A stretch of DNA of 13,053 nucleotides. It comes from Bacillota bacterium (GTDB taxonomy: Bacteria; Bacillota; Clostridia; Christensenellales; CAG-138). Position numbers and translations under genes: made by a program. The stretch is from positions 1 through 13,053 of the forward strand of contig JAEXFV010000172.1 in assembly GCA_023451115.1 (NCBI GenBank). The letters are read 5' to 3'. The notes beneath the pieces were generated by a model that saw only the letters and a list, made by a program, of their open reading frames with translations, was not told the origin of the DNA and ran no database searches. This document shows, one piece after another, positions 1-7,149 of this stretch. Numbering within the stretch: the stretch's first letter is position 1; every line of letters starts with the position of its first letter.

Positions 1-10
1 GAACATTCCT

Positions 11-730
11 TTATTTAGGTTGTTTTAAATATTTCAGCAATCCAGATGGGGTTTTGCCATATGAAGTAATAAAATGCTCCCGCTCTGAAATATCTGCCAA
101 GTTGTGCGCATCAGAATTATATATAATATGATAATCCTCCATCGTGACGCCAGTTATCGGCAAACCCGGATACACTTCCAGACTTGTAAAAGCGAGCTCT
201 TGCGGCACAAATCCCAGGTTACTTAATAGCGAATTGGAGGTTCGATTGATATGGGAAGGAACGGGTACGCCACCATCCTGACGGCATCTGGCAACTACCT
301 GGTCGATGGAAAGCGTAGTTGATTGGATGAGCAGCCGTTCTTCGGCTTCTATTGGCTCATCCTGTTCATCCATAATGATTTGAGGACCAAAAAAATCCGG
401 GCGGTTGAAAACCTTTGGCAAGCAGGTATAAATCCACTGTCCAAACTCCAACGCCGCCTCAAGCTGCGGGAACAAGCACAGCACATGCACTTCCTCCCTG
501 GTTTCCACTTCCAACCCCGGCACAAAAATCAGCCCGCAGGCATCTGCTACCGCTTTGCAGGCAGGCAAATTCTTTGCACAATTATGATCGCAGACAGCGA
601 TTGCATCCAACCCTTTCACTACTGCCATGTTAACAAGATTATTTGGCGTCATATCCATATCTCCACAAGGGGATAAGCAGGAGTGAATGTGCAGATCTGC
701 TGCCAATTTGATTTTTTCCTGCCCCTGCAT
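11..730 (-). CDS. PHP domain metal-dependent phosphoesterase
   Basis: Product of 239 aa. The N-terminus has the PHP signature: His14-x-His16 in ADLHIHSCLSPCG, then DHN at 48-50, GLEVET near 72-77 with a following H82, SHINR near 160 and SDAH near 208. These are the usual metal-binding histidines and acids of PHP hydrolases (TrpH-like phosphoesterases). The cysteines near the HxH motif (C18, C22) also occur in the clostridial members I recall. The exact substrate is unknown; phosphoester hydrolysis of a nucleotide or small phosphate ester is inferred from the family. It is the last gene of the hydrogenase cassette, 4 nt after the preceding stop, so it is co-transcribed and perhaps translationally coupled. 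The ATG at 730 lacks a good Shine-Dalgarno. A TTG at codon 9, preceded by an AGGA stretch, would give MAADLHIH and is a possible alternative start. Confidence 0.9.
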   Translation of the reverse strand: MQGQEKIKLAADLHIHSCLSPCGDMDMTPNNLVNMAVVKGLDAIAVCDHNCAKNLPACKAVADACGLIFVPGLEVETREEVHVLCLFPQLEAALEFGQWIYTCLPKVFNRPDFFGPQIIMDEQDEPIEAEERLLIQSTTLSIDQVVARCRQDGGVPVPSHINRTSNSLLSNLGFVPQELAFTSLEVYPGLPITGVTMEDYHIIYNSDAHNLADISEREHFITSYGKTPSGLLKYLKQPK

Positions 731-734
731 GCGT

Positions 735-1073
735 TTAATCTACGCCAGGGATGCCCGCTTGATATAATAGCCCGCAAATCTCATAGGCGTCTTTGGGCGT
801 GCACAATACTGCAATGCCCTCTTCTTCTGCCTTTTTTGCATTTTCTGCCTCCATCTCAATTCCTTCCGGGCAAATGATACAGGCCATATCATGCAGAGAT
901 GCCACTGCAACCACATTCATATGCGTTTGCACCGTAATCCAGGCACAGCCCCGTTTTCCCTTTGCCATTACCCAGCTAAGCAAATCGCAGGTATAGCAGC
1001 ACTCAACCTGGCGATCAGATGCCTCATTTAGTGGCCTCGCCGCAATCAACGTTTGTAATTCCGAAACCAGCAT
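735..1073 (-). CDS. Small DRTGG-like domain protein (second copy)
   Basis: About 112 aa, soluble, with no signal peptide or membrane segment. It resembles the protein at 2937-3287 in length and layout: an N-terminal helix MLVSELQTLI, a central hydrophobic strand NVVAVASL, a cysteine-containing strand MACIICPEG, and the C-terminal block VLCTPKDAYEICGLLYQAGIPG. The other copy ends with the matching VLLATPKTLYISCGLLYEQGLPG, so the two are diverged paralogues. Proteins of this type in clostridial hydrogenase cassettes are usually annotated as DRTGG domain proteins. No biochemical role is established, and a literal DRTGG motif is not visible here. I chose the ATG at 1073 because AAGGAG lies 7 nt upstream. 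The ATG at 1079 overlaps the Shine-Dalgarno too closely. The gene follows the hydrogenase by about 30 nt. Confidence 0.82.
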   Translation of the reverse strand: MLVSELQTLIAARPLNEASDRQVECCYTCDLLSWVMAKGKRGCAWITVQTHMNVVAVASLHDMACIICPEGIEMEAENAKKAEEEGIAVLCTPKDAYEICGLLYQAGIPGVD

Positions 1074-1106
1074 ATCCATTCTCCTTTTTTTAAACTGCCT
1101 TTATCC

Positions 1107-2414
1107 TTATCCTCGTTTTTCTGCACTGGCCAAGTCCGCAAGTTCCTGAGCCAAAATGCGTAGCTTATCCCTTAATTTAAAAATGCAATCCATTTCCACC
1201 GCCTGCCCTCGCACAATGTCCTCTGCCAGCGTCCTGCAACTGGGGGATCCGCAGGAGCCACAGTCCAGCCCTGGCAAACTGCGATTAATCTCTTCCAGCC
1301 GGTCCATCATGCGCATGGCCTCCGCCATATCTTCCGAAAGCTTCATTACGCTGCGGGGGTGAAACTCTTGATCATAACGGATCAAAGGACTCTTTACATA
1401 TTTGAGCACATGTGGATCGTGCTCCAAATCGGTGCGCGCCTGGGAATTTGCCAGGCGGCGGTTCCTGTTTTTGGCCACAAACTTATTCTCAAACATTAAC
1501 GGCCCGCCTACACACCCGCCGTTGCACGCTGCAGCTTCCACCAGCATAACCTTGCGCAGACGCTCGTTATCAATCTCTTCCAAACACTGCATCACATTGT
1601 AGATACCGTCTACCGCCAGATAATGCTCGGTGCCCACCGCAGTACTCATGCCGCCAATCACTGCTGTCCCCAACCCATATGCTCCTGCAGGGAAGGCTAC
1701 CTGCCGATGTTTTCCACCGCCTTTTCCAACCAAAGGCAGCAACTGGGCATAAATATCCCGCATGGCATACACGCCATTAATTTCGCTTTTACTAATACCC
1801 AAAGGGTTTTTAATATTGGTCATTTTTGCAGCGCACGGAGCAATATAATAGCAACCAATGCTCTCTTTGGGCACGCCCATTACCTGACTAAACTCCTCTT
1901 TTGCTACCCTAGCCGCAACCTCTGTAGCAGAAACAAAGGGCGATAGATTATCAATCAGATTAGGGAACAGCGTAGTCACCAGCCTGGGAATAACCGGACA
2001 GGAGCAAGAAATAACAGGATAGCTAGCCTCTCCCGAGCGCAAATACATGCGCATGGCTTCTGCCGTAATTTCGGCGGCCCTGGCCTCTTCATAGATGGCG
2101 TCAAAGCCCATAGCATACAGTCCTTCGTACACATCCTCCAAATCGTTCAAGCTACGAAACTGGCTATATAAGGCCGTACAAGGGATTACGATATTATAGG
2201 GGAACTCCGTACGACCTGTCAGCGGCGTTGTTACTGCAATCATTGCATGATGCGGGCAGGCAACCAGACAAGAGCCACAGTCAATACAACGGTCATCCAA
2301 TATTTTTGCCTTCCCCCGTTGCACCCGGATAGCCTCCGTAGGACAATTTTTAATGCAGTTGGTGCAGCCCACGCACTTTCTCCGGTCAATTCGAACTGAA
2401 TGCTTGTACAACAT
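1107..2414 (-). CDS. Putative sensory [FeFe]-hydrogenase (HydS-like, no PAS domain)
   Basis: Product of 435 aa. Two 4Fe-4S ferredoxin motifs come first (C14/C17/C20/C24 and C43/C46/C49/C53). The H-cluster domain follows with all four expected cysteine ligands: C139 in SCSCP, C194 in APCAAK, and C297 and C301 in AAACNGGCVGG. The tail (C385-x2-C388-x4-C393-x16-C410) is a Cys4 Fe-S domain of the kind found in sensory hydrogenases. The residue before the ligand in motif L1 is Ser138, where catalytic enzymes have the proton-transfer Cys. Ala192 and Ala295 replace the H-cluster-contacting methionines, and Asn200 replaces the conserved Glu of PCxxKxxE. This pattern, together with the GHKL ATPase, DRTGG and PHP neighbours, points to the group C/D putative sensor hydrogenases rather than a fermentative enzyme. 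There is no PAS or output domain, so signal output probably goes through a partner. AAAGGAG lies 13 nt before the ATG, a longer spacing than usual. Confidence 0.92.
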   Translation of the reverse strand: MLYKHSVRIDRRKCVGCTNCIKNCPTEAIRVQRGKAKILDDRCIDCGSCLVACPHHAMIAVTTPLTGRTEFPYNIVIPCTALYSQFRSLNDLEDVYEGLYAMGFDAIYEEARAAEITAEAMRMYLRSGEASYPVISCSCPVIPRLVTTLFPNLIDNLSPFVSATEVAARVAKEEFSQVMGVPKESIGCYYIAPCAAKMTNIKNPLGISKSEINGVYAMRDIYAQLLPLVGKGGGKHRQVAFPAGAYGLGTAVIGGMSTAVGTEHYLAVDGIYNVMQCLEEIDNERLRKVMLVEAAACNGGCVGGPLMFENKFVAKNRNRRLANSQARTDLEHDPHVLKYVKSPLIRYDQEFHPRSVMKLSEDMAEAMRMMDRLEEINRSLPGLDCGSCGSPSCRTLAEDIVRGQAVEMDCIFKLRDKLRILAQELADLASAEKRG

Positions 2415-2505
2415 GGCGTTAGGTCAACTCCTTTCGGGATCAACTAGACAAAGCCGCTTGCTTTGGTATCAATTTTTGAGTAAGATCTGATGTTTCTTCC
2501 TTGTA

Positions 2506-2934
2506 TTATTTCAAAAAATATAACGCTCGGATGTGGGTTCCTTTCCCAACTTCCGATTCAATTGAAAATTCATGACAATGCCGTTTTACATTTGGCAAAC
2601 CCATACCCGCGCCAAAGCCCATCATGCGCACGCTTTCTGGGGCTGTGGAATACCCCTCCCGCAACGCTAGCGTAATATCCGGTATGCCGGGCCCTTTATC
2701 CTGGCTGATCAAAGCGATTTGCTCTGGGCTGATTTGCAGCACCAGCTCTCCGCCATGGGAGTGAATAACCAAATTCAGTTCCGTTTCATATGCCGCTATT
2801 GCAATGTCCCGGATAATTTCCGGCGGAATACCCAGTTTTTTTAATAAGCGCTTGATTTTGCTCGAGGCTTCCCCAGCAGTTTCAAAATTGCCCTGCTCAA
2901 CAGGATAAATTTCAAAATAACAAGCACCGTCCAT
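2506..2934 (-). CDS. GHKL ATP-binding protein, anti-sigma kinase-like (RsbW/SpoIIAB type)
   Basis: Stand-alone HATPase_c domain of about 142 aa with no sensor or dimerisation domain. Visible ATP-site motifs are ETELNLVIHS (N box, with the Asn on the Mg2+ side), DKGPGIP (G1 box) and GFGAGMGLPNVKR (G2 region), ending in a GKGTHIRALYFLK strand. This layout matches serine kinases of the anti-sigma type. Next to the sensory hydrogenase it is the likely signalling output, either phosphorylating a partner or sequestering one; this is inference. I place the start at 2934: GAGGA sits 7 nt upstream, and this ATG lies 2 nt past the stop of the preceding gene. The upstream ATG at 2952 has no Shine-Dalgarno and would overlap that gene. 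A 91-nt gap follows before the hydrogenase. Confidence 0.88.
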   Translation of the reverse strand: MDGACYFEIYPVEQGNFETAGEASSKIKRLLKKLGIPPEIIRDIAIAAYETELNLVIHSHGGELVLQISPEQIALISQDKGPGIPDITLALREGYSTAPESVRMMGFGAGMGLPNVKRHCHEFSIESEVGKGTHIRALYFLK

Positions 2935-2936
2935 AT

Positions 2937-3287
2937 TCAATTCCTCGTACATCCTGGAAGGCCCTGTTCATAAAGCAGCCCGCATGAGATATACAATGTT
3001 TTGGGCGTAGCAAGGAGCACCATGCCCTGATCTTCTCCCATTTGCAGCACTTCGTTTGAAACCGGCTTCCCTCTTACAAAAACAACGCAGCGCACCTCAA
3101 GCATCTCCGCTGTTCGAATTACGTGGGTGTTCACCATACCCGTTAAAAGCAATGTTTTCTCTTGCATAAACGCAAGCGCGTCACTCATCATATCCGTCCC
3201 AAATGCCGCGGTTATTTCTTCCTCCAGCTTGTCCTGTCCGCAGAGAACCTGTGCGTCTAATATCCGTACAATATCTGCGATTTTCAT
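2937..3287 (-). CDS. Small DRTGG-like domain protein (first copy)
   Basis: Product of 116 aa and first gene of the hydrogenase cassette. It starts MKIADIVRILDAQVLCG, has a central TLLLTGMVNTHVIRTAEML segment and a VRCVVFVRGK strand, and ends LATPKTLYISCGLLYEQGLPG. The C-terminal block is shared with the protein at 735-1073, so the cassette holds two paralogous DRTGG-like proteins flanking the ATPase and the hydrogenase. The family (domain also found in phosphotransacetylase and CBS-domain proteins) is thought to be regulatory or ligand-binding; its ligand here is unknown. The start is well supported, with GGAGG 6 nt before the ATG. The stop lies 2 nt before the start of the ATPase gene, suggesting translational coupling. 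Confidence 0.85.
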   Translation of the reverse strand: MKIADIVRILDAQVLCGQDKLEEEITAAFGTDMMSDALAFMQEKTLLLTGMVNTHVIRTAEMLEVRCVVFVRGKPVSNEVLQMGEDQGMVLLATPKTLYISCGLLYEQGLPGCTRN

Positions 3288-3335
3288 GCCATTCCTCCAT
3301 TACTCTTTTGTATATAATATCCCTCTATCTTATCT

Positions 3336-3364
3336 ATTTTATCGTATTTACGCTATAGATTAAA
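3336..3364 (-). promoter_or_regulatory. Possible promoter of the hydrogenase cassette
   Basis: Read on the minus strand, TTTAAT (3359-3364) and TAAAAT (3336-3341) are separated by 17 nt, giving a weak -35 and a fair -10 upstream of the gene starting at 3287. The region is AT-rich and other -10-like hexamers (TATTAT near 3314-3320) are present, so this is only one candidate. Confidence 0.3.
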
Positions 3365-3370
3365 TAGCGT
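3350..3370. repeat. Inverted repeat between the SPOR gene and the hydrogenase cassette
   Basis: ACGCTAT and ATAGCGT form a perfect 7-bp inverted repeat around a 7-nt centre (AGATTAA). It starts 3 nt beyond the stop of the SPOR gene. There is no T run on the minus strand after it, so it is a poor intrinsic terminator. It overlaps the -35 part of the candidate cassette promoter and could instead be an operator. Its role is open. Confidence 0.5.
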
Positions 3371-3373
3371 TCA

Positions 3374-4294
3374 TCATGTTGTGGATATGGCTTGATCCAG
3401 CTTTGCATATGCATCGGCTATATATAATTGAGTGTACTTCATTTTGGAAGAAAAATCCACCGTGCTTTGCGTTTGATAGCCAGAAAGTTCCTCTACCGCT
3501 CCCGTGCATGTGTTAAGACAATTAGAAAGCGTGCTCAAAACGGGGCTATCGCCCGCATCAATTGCAGCAAAAGCCGTTTGAGCCGCTTGTATTTGTTGCA
3601 GCATTTCTTTTACCGCCGCGCGCCCATCTTCTACTGTTTGCTGCTGCTGATCAAATACCAGCGCTGCCCTGCCAATCCCCTGTTGCAGTGTATACAGAGC
3701 TTCAAATCCAGCTTTAATGCCATCAATTTGCTCCTGGGTGGCGCTGACCCGCAAATGGGTCCCCTGGGTACTCAGCACATAAGAAGCACTTTCCATCCCC
3801 TCTGTCAGAAGCTGTTCCCGAACCTGTTTGAGGCTTTGCTCGTCTTCATATGCTGCCGCAAGTACCCGGTAGCGCCCCGCATCCTCCATCACATATCCTC
3901 CTGCACCCCGCTTTTGCAGGTCCGCAGCCTGGATCTGTGCATTTTGTTGGCTGGAGTATACCCCCATTTGCAGCGCAAAGCAGCTGATTGCCGGCACCTC
4001 CACCTCCGCTGCAACCGTATCTACCCCTGCGGATGGCGGCACAGTAATCTGTTGATCAGGGGTTTGTACTATAGGCTGCGGGGCTGGCGTAGAAGAAAAG
4101 CCTGCCACAACTCCATCTACCGCCTGAAAAACCGGCGCCATTACATTCTGCGCAATCCAAGTACCAGCAGCCGAGGCGCTAACCAGGTAAATCACCGCCC
4201 CTGCCACCAGCAATGCCGCGAACACCCTGCCGCCGCCATTGCTGCTGCGCCTTACAATATGCCTTCTTTTTCGTCTGCGCCGTGTATATTCCAT
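3374..4294 (-). CDS. Membrane-anchored SPOR domain protein
   Basis: Product of 306 aa from the ATG at 4294, chosen because AGGAGG lies 7 nt upstream; the frame stays open to 4390, but no ribosome site supports the longer form. A strongly basic cytoplasmic start (YTRRRRKRRHIVRR) is followed by one membrane segment (about residues 20-42), a low-complexity Pro/Thr/Val linker, then a SPOR-like domain at about 100-185 with FALQMGVYSSQQNAQIQAADLQ and RYRVLAAAYEDEQSLKQV. SPOR domains bind denuded glycan strands at division septa or in spore coats, so an outward-facing wall-binding role is likely. The remaining roughly 120 residues are Gln/Ala-rich helices with no recognised domain. It lies 140 nt after the histidine kinase gene; the gap has a small hairpin at 4413-4424 but no convincing terminator, so co-transcription is possible but unproven. 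Confidence 0.85.
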   Translation of the reverse strand: MEYTRRRRKRRHIVRRSSNGGGRVFAALLVAGAVIYLVSASAAGTWIAQNVMAPVFQAVDGVVAGFSSTPAPQPIVQTPDQQITVPPSAGVDTVAAEVEVPAISCFALQMGVYSSQQNAQIQAADLQKRGAGGYVMEDAGRYRVLAAAYEDEQSLKQVREQLLTEGMESASYVLSTQGTHLRVSATQEQIDGIKAGFEALYTLQQGIGRAALVFDQQQQTVEDGRAAVKEMLQQIQAAQTAFAAIDAGDSPVLSTLSNCLNTCTGAVEELSGYQTQSTVDFSSKMKYTQLYIADAYAKLDQAISTT

Positions 4295-4434
4295 TGCTGC
4301 CTCCTGCCGTACCCACCAAATGCGGGGTCCTCTGAGATTGGCCGCGCCTGTTTTGTCCAAGCACCGCCTATTACAGGGTATGTTCGGCAAGCAAAAATAT
4401 GCAACTTTGCGCCAGCGTTCGCTGCGGATAAACC

Positions 4435-6420
4435 TTAATTCTTCGTATTTTTTTTCGTATTCACCATGCGCGGTTTACGGGGAAGCGGTTGCTCCTGAAC
4501 CTTGGCTTTCTTCTTTTCTTCAGGCAATACTTCATAAGGTGCATCCTGAGAACCAAAAGCGTCAGTTTTGGGAAGCGCCTGTTCCACTTCATCCGACGAT
4601 AGTGCAATCGTCTCCTGTTCTTTCCAAGCTTCCTGTACAGGGCCCAATGGTATTGCGTTTTTCACATATTTTTTAAGTGTAAAGGAAAAACAGGCGCCCT
4701 TTCCCGGCTCACTTTCCAACCAAATGGTCTCGCCCAGCTTATCCATAATAAATTTTGCAATAGAAAGCCCTAAGCCTGTACCGCCTTCTTTGCGGGATTT
4801 ATCCACTTTATAAAAGCGGTCAAACACATGTTCCTGATCTTCTTTTGGGATACCGCACCCAGTATCCTGTACCGAAATTTTTAGTCGCGCTCCATCTTCC
4901 GCCTTCAAAGTGATTTTGCCATCCCGTGGCGTATACCGCATGGCGTTATCCAATAAAATCACCAGCACCTGTTCCACCCGGTCCGGATCCGTAAGCACCG
5001 TTGGCAATTCCACAGTTTCCAACTGCAAAGAGATTCCCCGCTGCTTTGCCTCTTTTTCATATCCCTGCAGCACATCTTGCAGCACTTCGTTAATCTCAAC
5101 CTGGGAAAGCTCCATATATCCTGTGCCCGATTGCAGCCTGGACAGCTCCATCATATCCGTAATCAAACGGGACAGGCGTAAAACTTCCCGCAGCATAATT
5201 CGGTAATAGCGTTGCCGATCTTCCTCGCTCTTTACCATGCCGTCCGCCAAAGGCTCCAACAGCCCACGTACTGCAGTAAGCGGCGTACGCAGCTCATGGC
5301 TAACATTTGCCACGTACTCCCTGCGGGTGCGTTCCAGCCGCTCCATTTCCGTCATATCTTTAAACAACCCTACTACCCCTGCCCGATCTCCCGCCTCCGT
5401 GACTACCGGGGATATGGTAATCCATAACATGCGTTCACCCGGCAAAGGGTAATGCATGCTTTGGGGTTCCCCACTTTGAAATACGGCATCAAACGCCTGC
5501 CACACAGCAGCATCCGGAACCAGGTCCATCCTGCTATTGATACATACCGCACCAAACATTTCCATCAATGCCGGATTATAGTGGGTCAGCATACCGAGGC
5601 TGTCGGTAGCGGCAACCCCCTCTGTAAAGCTGGCCAAAATTTGGTTGAGCTGACTCTTTTCCGCCCGCAACTGATGAATCGTATGGGAGAGATTGTCACA
5701 CAAGGTATTCAAGGCCCTGGCCAGCAGGCCAACTTCACCCACTTCGTCCTCATTTGCCCGAACCTGAAAATCGCCTTTACTCATTTGAATAGCGACTTCC
5801 CCCATCCGATGCAACGGGCCGGTAATTCTCCGAAATGCAAACGAAGAAATCACCATGGTTAGCGGAAATACAATAACTGCTGCCAGCAACAACGCAGCGT
5901 TTAGTTCCCCGGTGGCAGCGTTGATCTCTTCCACCGATTTTAACAACAACACCGCCCCCACCGTGGCATTATCCTGTGCTTTAATAGGGACGCCTGCTGC
6001 AATCACAAATTCTCCGTTAGAAAGGCGGATGTTGTCTTTTTGCAAATTCTGCCCTGAAAGCACAGTTTGCATTTCTTCTTTTAATAGCCCTTTTGCCTGC
6101 GCAACATCAATATCAGGGCCAAACGCTTCCTCATTTAGGTAACCGATTTCTCCGTTGGCGTCCGTAATGACGCAAATCGTATCGTCTTCTTCCATCATCC
6201 GCCCTACGATGTTATGAAACGCTTGTGAAGAAATCTCCTGTAACTGATATTCTTGCACCACCTGGCAGACGATCTTCGCTTTTGGCAAAAGCTCAGATAG
6301 TTTGATAGCGGTATAGGTATCCCGGCTTAAATACATATAGCCGCCCATCATAAACAGGGCGGCCAACAAAACCGTAATGGAGAGCATTAGCAACATGCGC
6401 CAAAGGAATATACTTCTCAT
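4435..6420 (-). CDS. PhoR/WalK-type sensor histidine kinase with C-terminal extension
   Basis: Product of 661 aa. Order: TM1 (about 9-30), extracytoplasmic sensor (31-172) containing VITDANGEIGYL and VAQAKGLLKEEM, TM2 (173-196), HAMP (197-250), PAS (about 258-360), HisKA with H375 in ANVSHELRTPL, and HATPase_c with DNAMRYTP (N492), DTGCGIP (D519), FDRFYK and GTGLGLSIAK. All catalytic boxes are intact. The last 75 or so residues (about 587-661) continue past the ATPase domain as a charged, probably disordered tail rich in Glu, Lys and Pro, which is unusual for this family. It starts 33 nt after the response regulator gene, so they form a cognate pair. AGGTGG precedes the ATG by 11 nt. Neighbours acting at the cell wall suggest that it monitors envelope status or phosphate; which one cannot be told from sequence. 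Confidence 0.95.
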   Translation of the reverse strand: MRSIFLWRMLLMLSITVLLAALFMMGGYMYLSRDTYTAIKLSELLPKAKIVCQVVQEYQLQEISSQAFHNIVGRMMEEDDTICVITDANGEIGYLNEEAFGPDIDVAQAKGLLKEEMQTVLSGQNLQKDNIRLSNGEFVIAAGVPIKAQDNATVGAVLLLKSVEEINAATGELNAALLLAAVIVFPLTMVISSFAFRRITGPLHRMGEVAIQMSKGDFQVRANEDEVGEVGLLARALNTLCDNLSHTIHQLRAEKSQLNQILASFTEGVAATDSLGMLTHYNPALMEMFGAVCINSRMDLVPDAAVWQAFDAVFQSGEPQSMHYPLPGERMLWITISPVVTEAGDRAGVVGLFKDMTEMERLERTRREYVANVSHELRTPLTAVRGLLEPLADGMVKSEEDRQRYYRIMLREVLRLSRLITDMMELSRLQSGTGYMELSQVEINEVLQDVLQGYEKEAKQRGISLQLETVELPTVLTDPDRVEQVLVILLDNAMRYTPRDGKITLKAEDGARLKISVQDTGCGIPKEDQEHVFDRFYKVDKSRKEGGTGLGLSIAKFIMDKLGETIWLESEPGKGACFSFTLKKYVKNAIPLGPVQEAWKEQETIALSSDEVEQALPKTDAFGSQDAPYEVLPEEKKKAKVQEQPLPRKPRMVNTKKNTKN

Positions 6421-6453
6421 AAACTAGGTTACCACCTCTTGGGGCACCATGCG

Positions 6454-7134
6454 TTACCCTTCTACTTCAAATTTATAGCCTACGCCATAGATGGTTTTAA
6501 TGCTCCAACCCAAGCCTTCATTCTCCAGCTTTGCGCGAATACGTTTGATGTGCGTATCTACCGTGCGGGTTTCCCCAGCAAAATCATATCCCCATACCCG
6601 GTTGAGCAGTTGTTCCCTGGTAAACACCTGTCCAGGGTTGGAGGCCAGCATATGCAAAATTTCAATTTCCTTAGGCGTGCACACTACCGGCGCCCCTCTT
6701 AGGGTAACGGTATAGCTCTTTAAATCGATGGAAAGCCCATTAAAATTCAGCACGCCATCGTCATTGTGTTCCTGTTGTTCCTGGGTTCTGCGCAGCACCG
6801 CCTTAATCCGCGCCACAACTTCCCTGGGGCTGAAGGGTTTTACAATATAGTCGTCCGCTCCCAGTTCCAGCCCAATGATCCGGTCTACTTCTTCTCCTTT
6901 GGCCGTCAGCATAATAATGGGTAATTGGGAATTTTTGCGGATTTCTTTGCACACCTCAATGCCAGATTTTTGCGGCATCATAATATCCAGCACACACAAC
7001 CCGATATCCTGGTCAGCGCTCTGCACAGCCGCTTCCCCGTCATATACGTCAACTGGTTCAAAACCCTCTGCTTTCAAGTAAATCCCTAAGGATTCGTGGA
7101 CGACTGGATCATCGTCAGCAATCAAAATCTTCAC
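6454..7134 (-). CDS. OmpR/PhoB-family response regulator
   Basis: Product of 226 aa. The receiver domain has the acidic pocket IADDDP (D7-D9), phosphoacceptor D50 in VLDIMMP, T77 in MLTAKG and K99 in VKPF. The winged-helix DNA-binding domain (about 130-226) has the family signature CTPKEIEILHMLASNPGQVFTREQLLNRVWG and ends TRTVDTHIKRIRAKLENE with a GYKF hairpin. The start is a GTG at 7134 supported by GGGGAGG about 8 nt upstream. The gene lies 15 nt after the secreted SH3b protein gene and 33 nt before the kinase, so the three look like one transcript. By family it is closest to PhoP/WalR-type regulators; its target genes are not visible here. Confidence 0.96.
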   Translation of the reverse strand: MKILIADDDPVVHESLGIYLKAEGFEPVDVYDGEAAVQSADQDIGLCVLDIMMPQKSGIEVCKEIRKNSQLPIIMLTAKGEEVDRIIGLELGADDYIVKPFSPREVVARIKAVLRRTQEQQEHNDDGVLNFNGLSIDLKSYTVTLRGAPVVCTPKEIEILHMLASNPGQVFTREQLLNRVWGYDFAGETRTVDTHIKRIRAKLENEGLGWSIKTIYGVGYKFEVEG

Positions 7135-7149
7135 GCCGTTATCCTCCCC

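Noticed and set aside
2240..2443. Overlapping minus-strand frame at the start of the hydrogenase gene
   Set aside because: Out-of-frame shadow; the ferredoxin motifs are intact in the main frame, so no frameshift is needed.
4295..4390. Longer start for the SPOR protein
   Set aside because: The extra 32 residues are unlike a membrane protein N-terminus and lack a ribosome site; AGGAGG supports the ATG at 4294.
3428..4438. 336-aa plus-strand open frame opposite the SPOR gene
   Set aside because: Composition is Arg/Cys/His-rich as in an antisense shadow, there is no ribosome site, and the minus-strand SPOR protein has a clear domain and Shine-Dalgarno.
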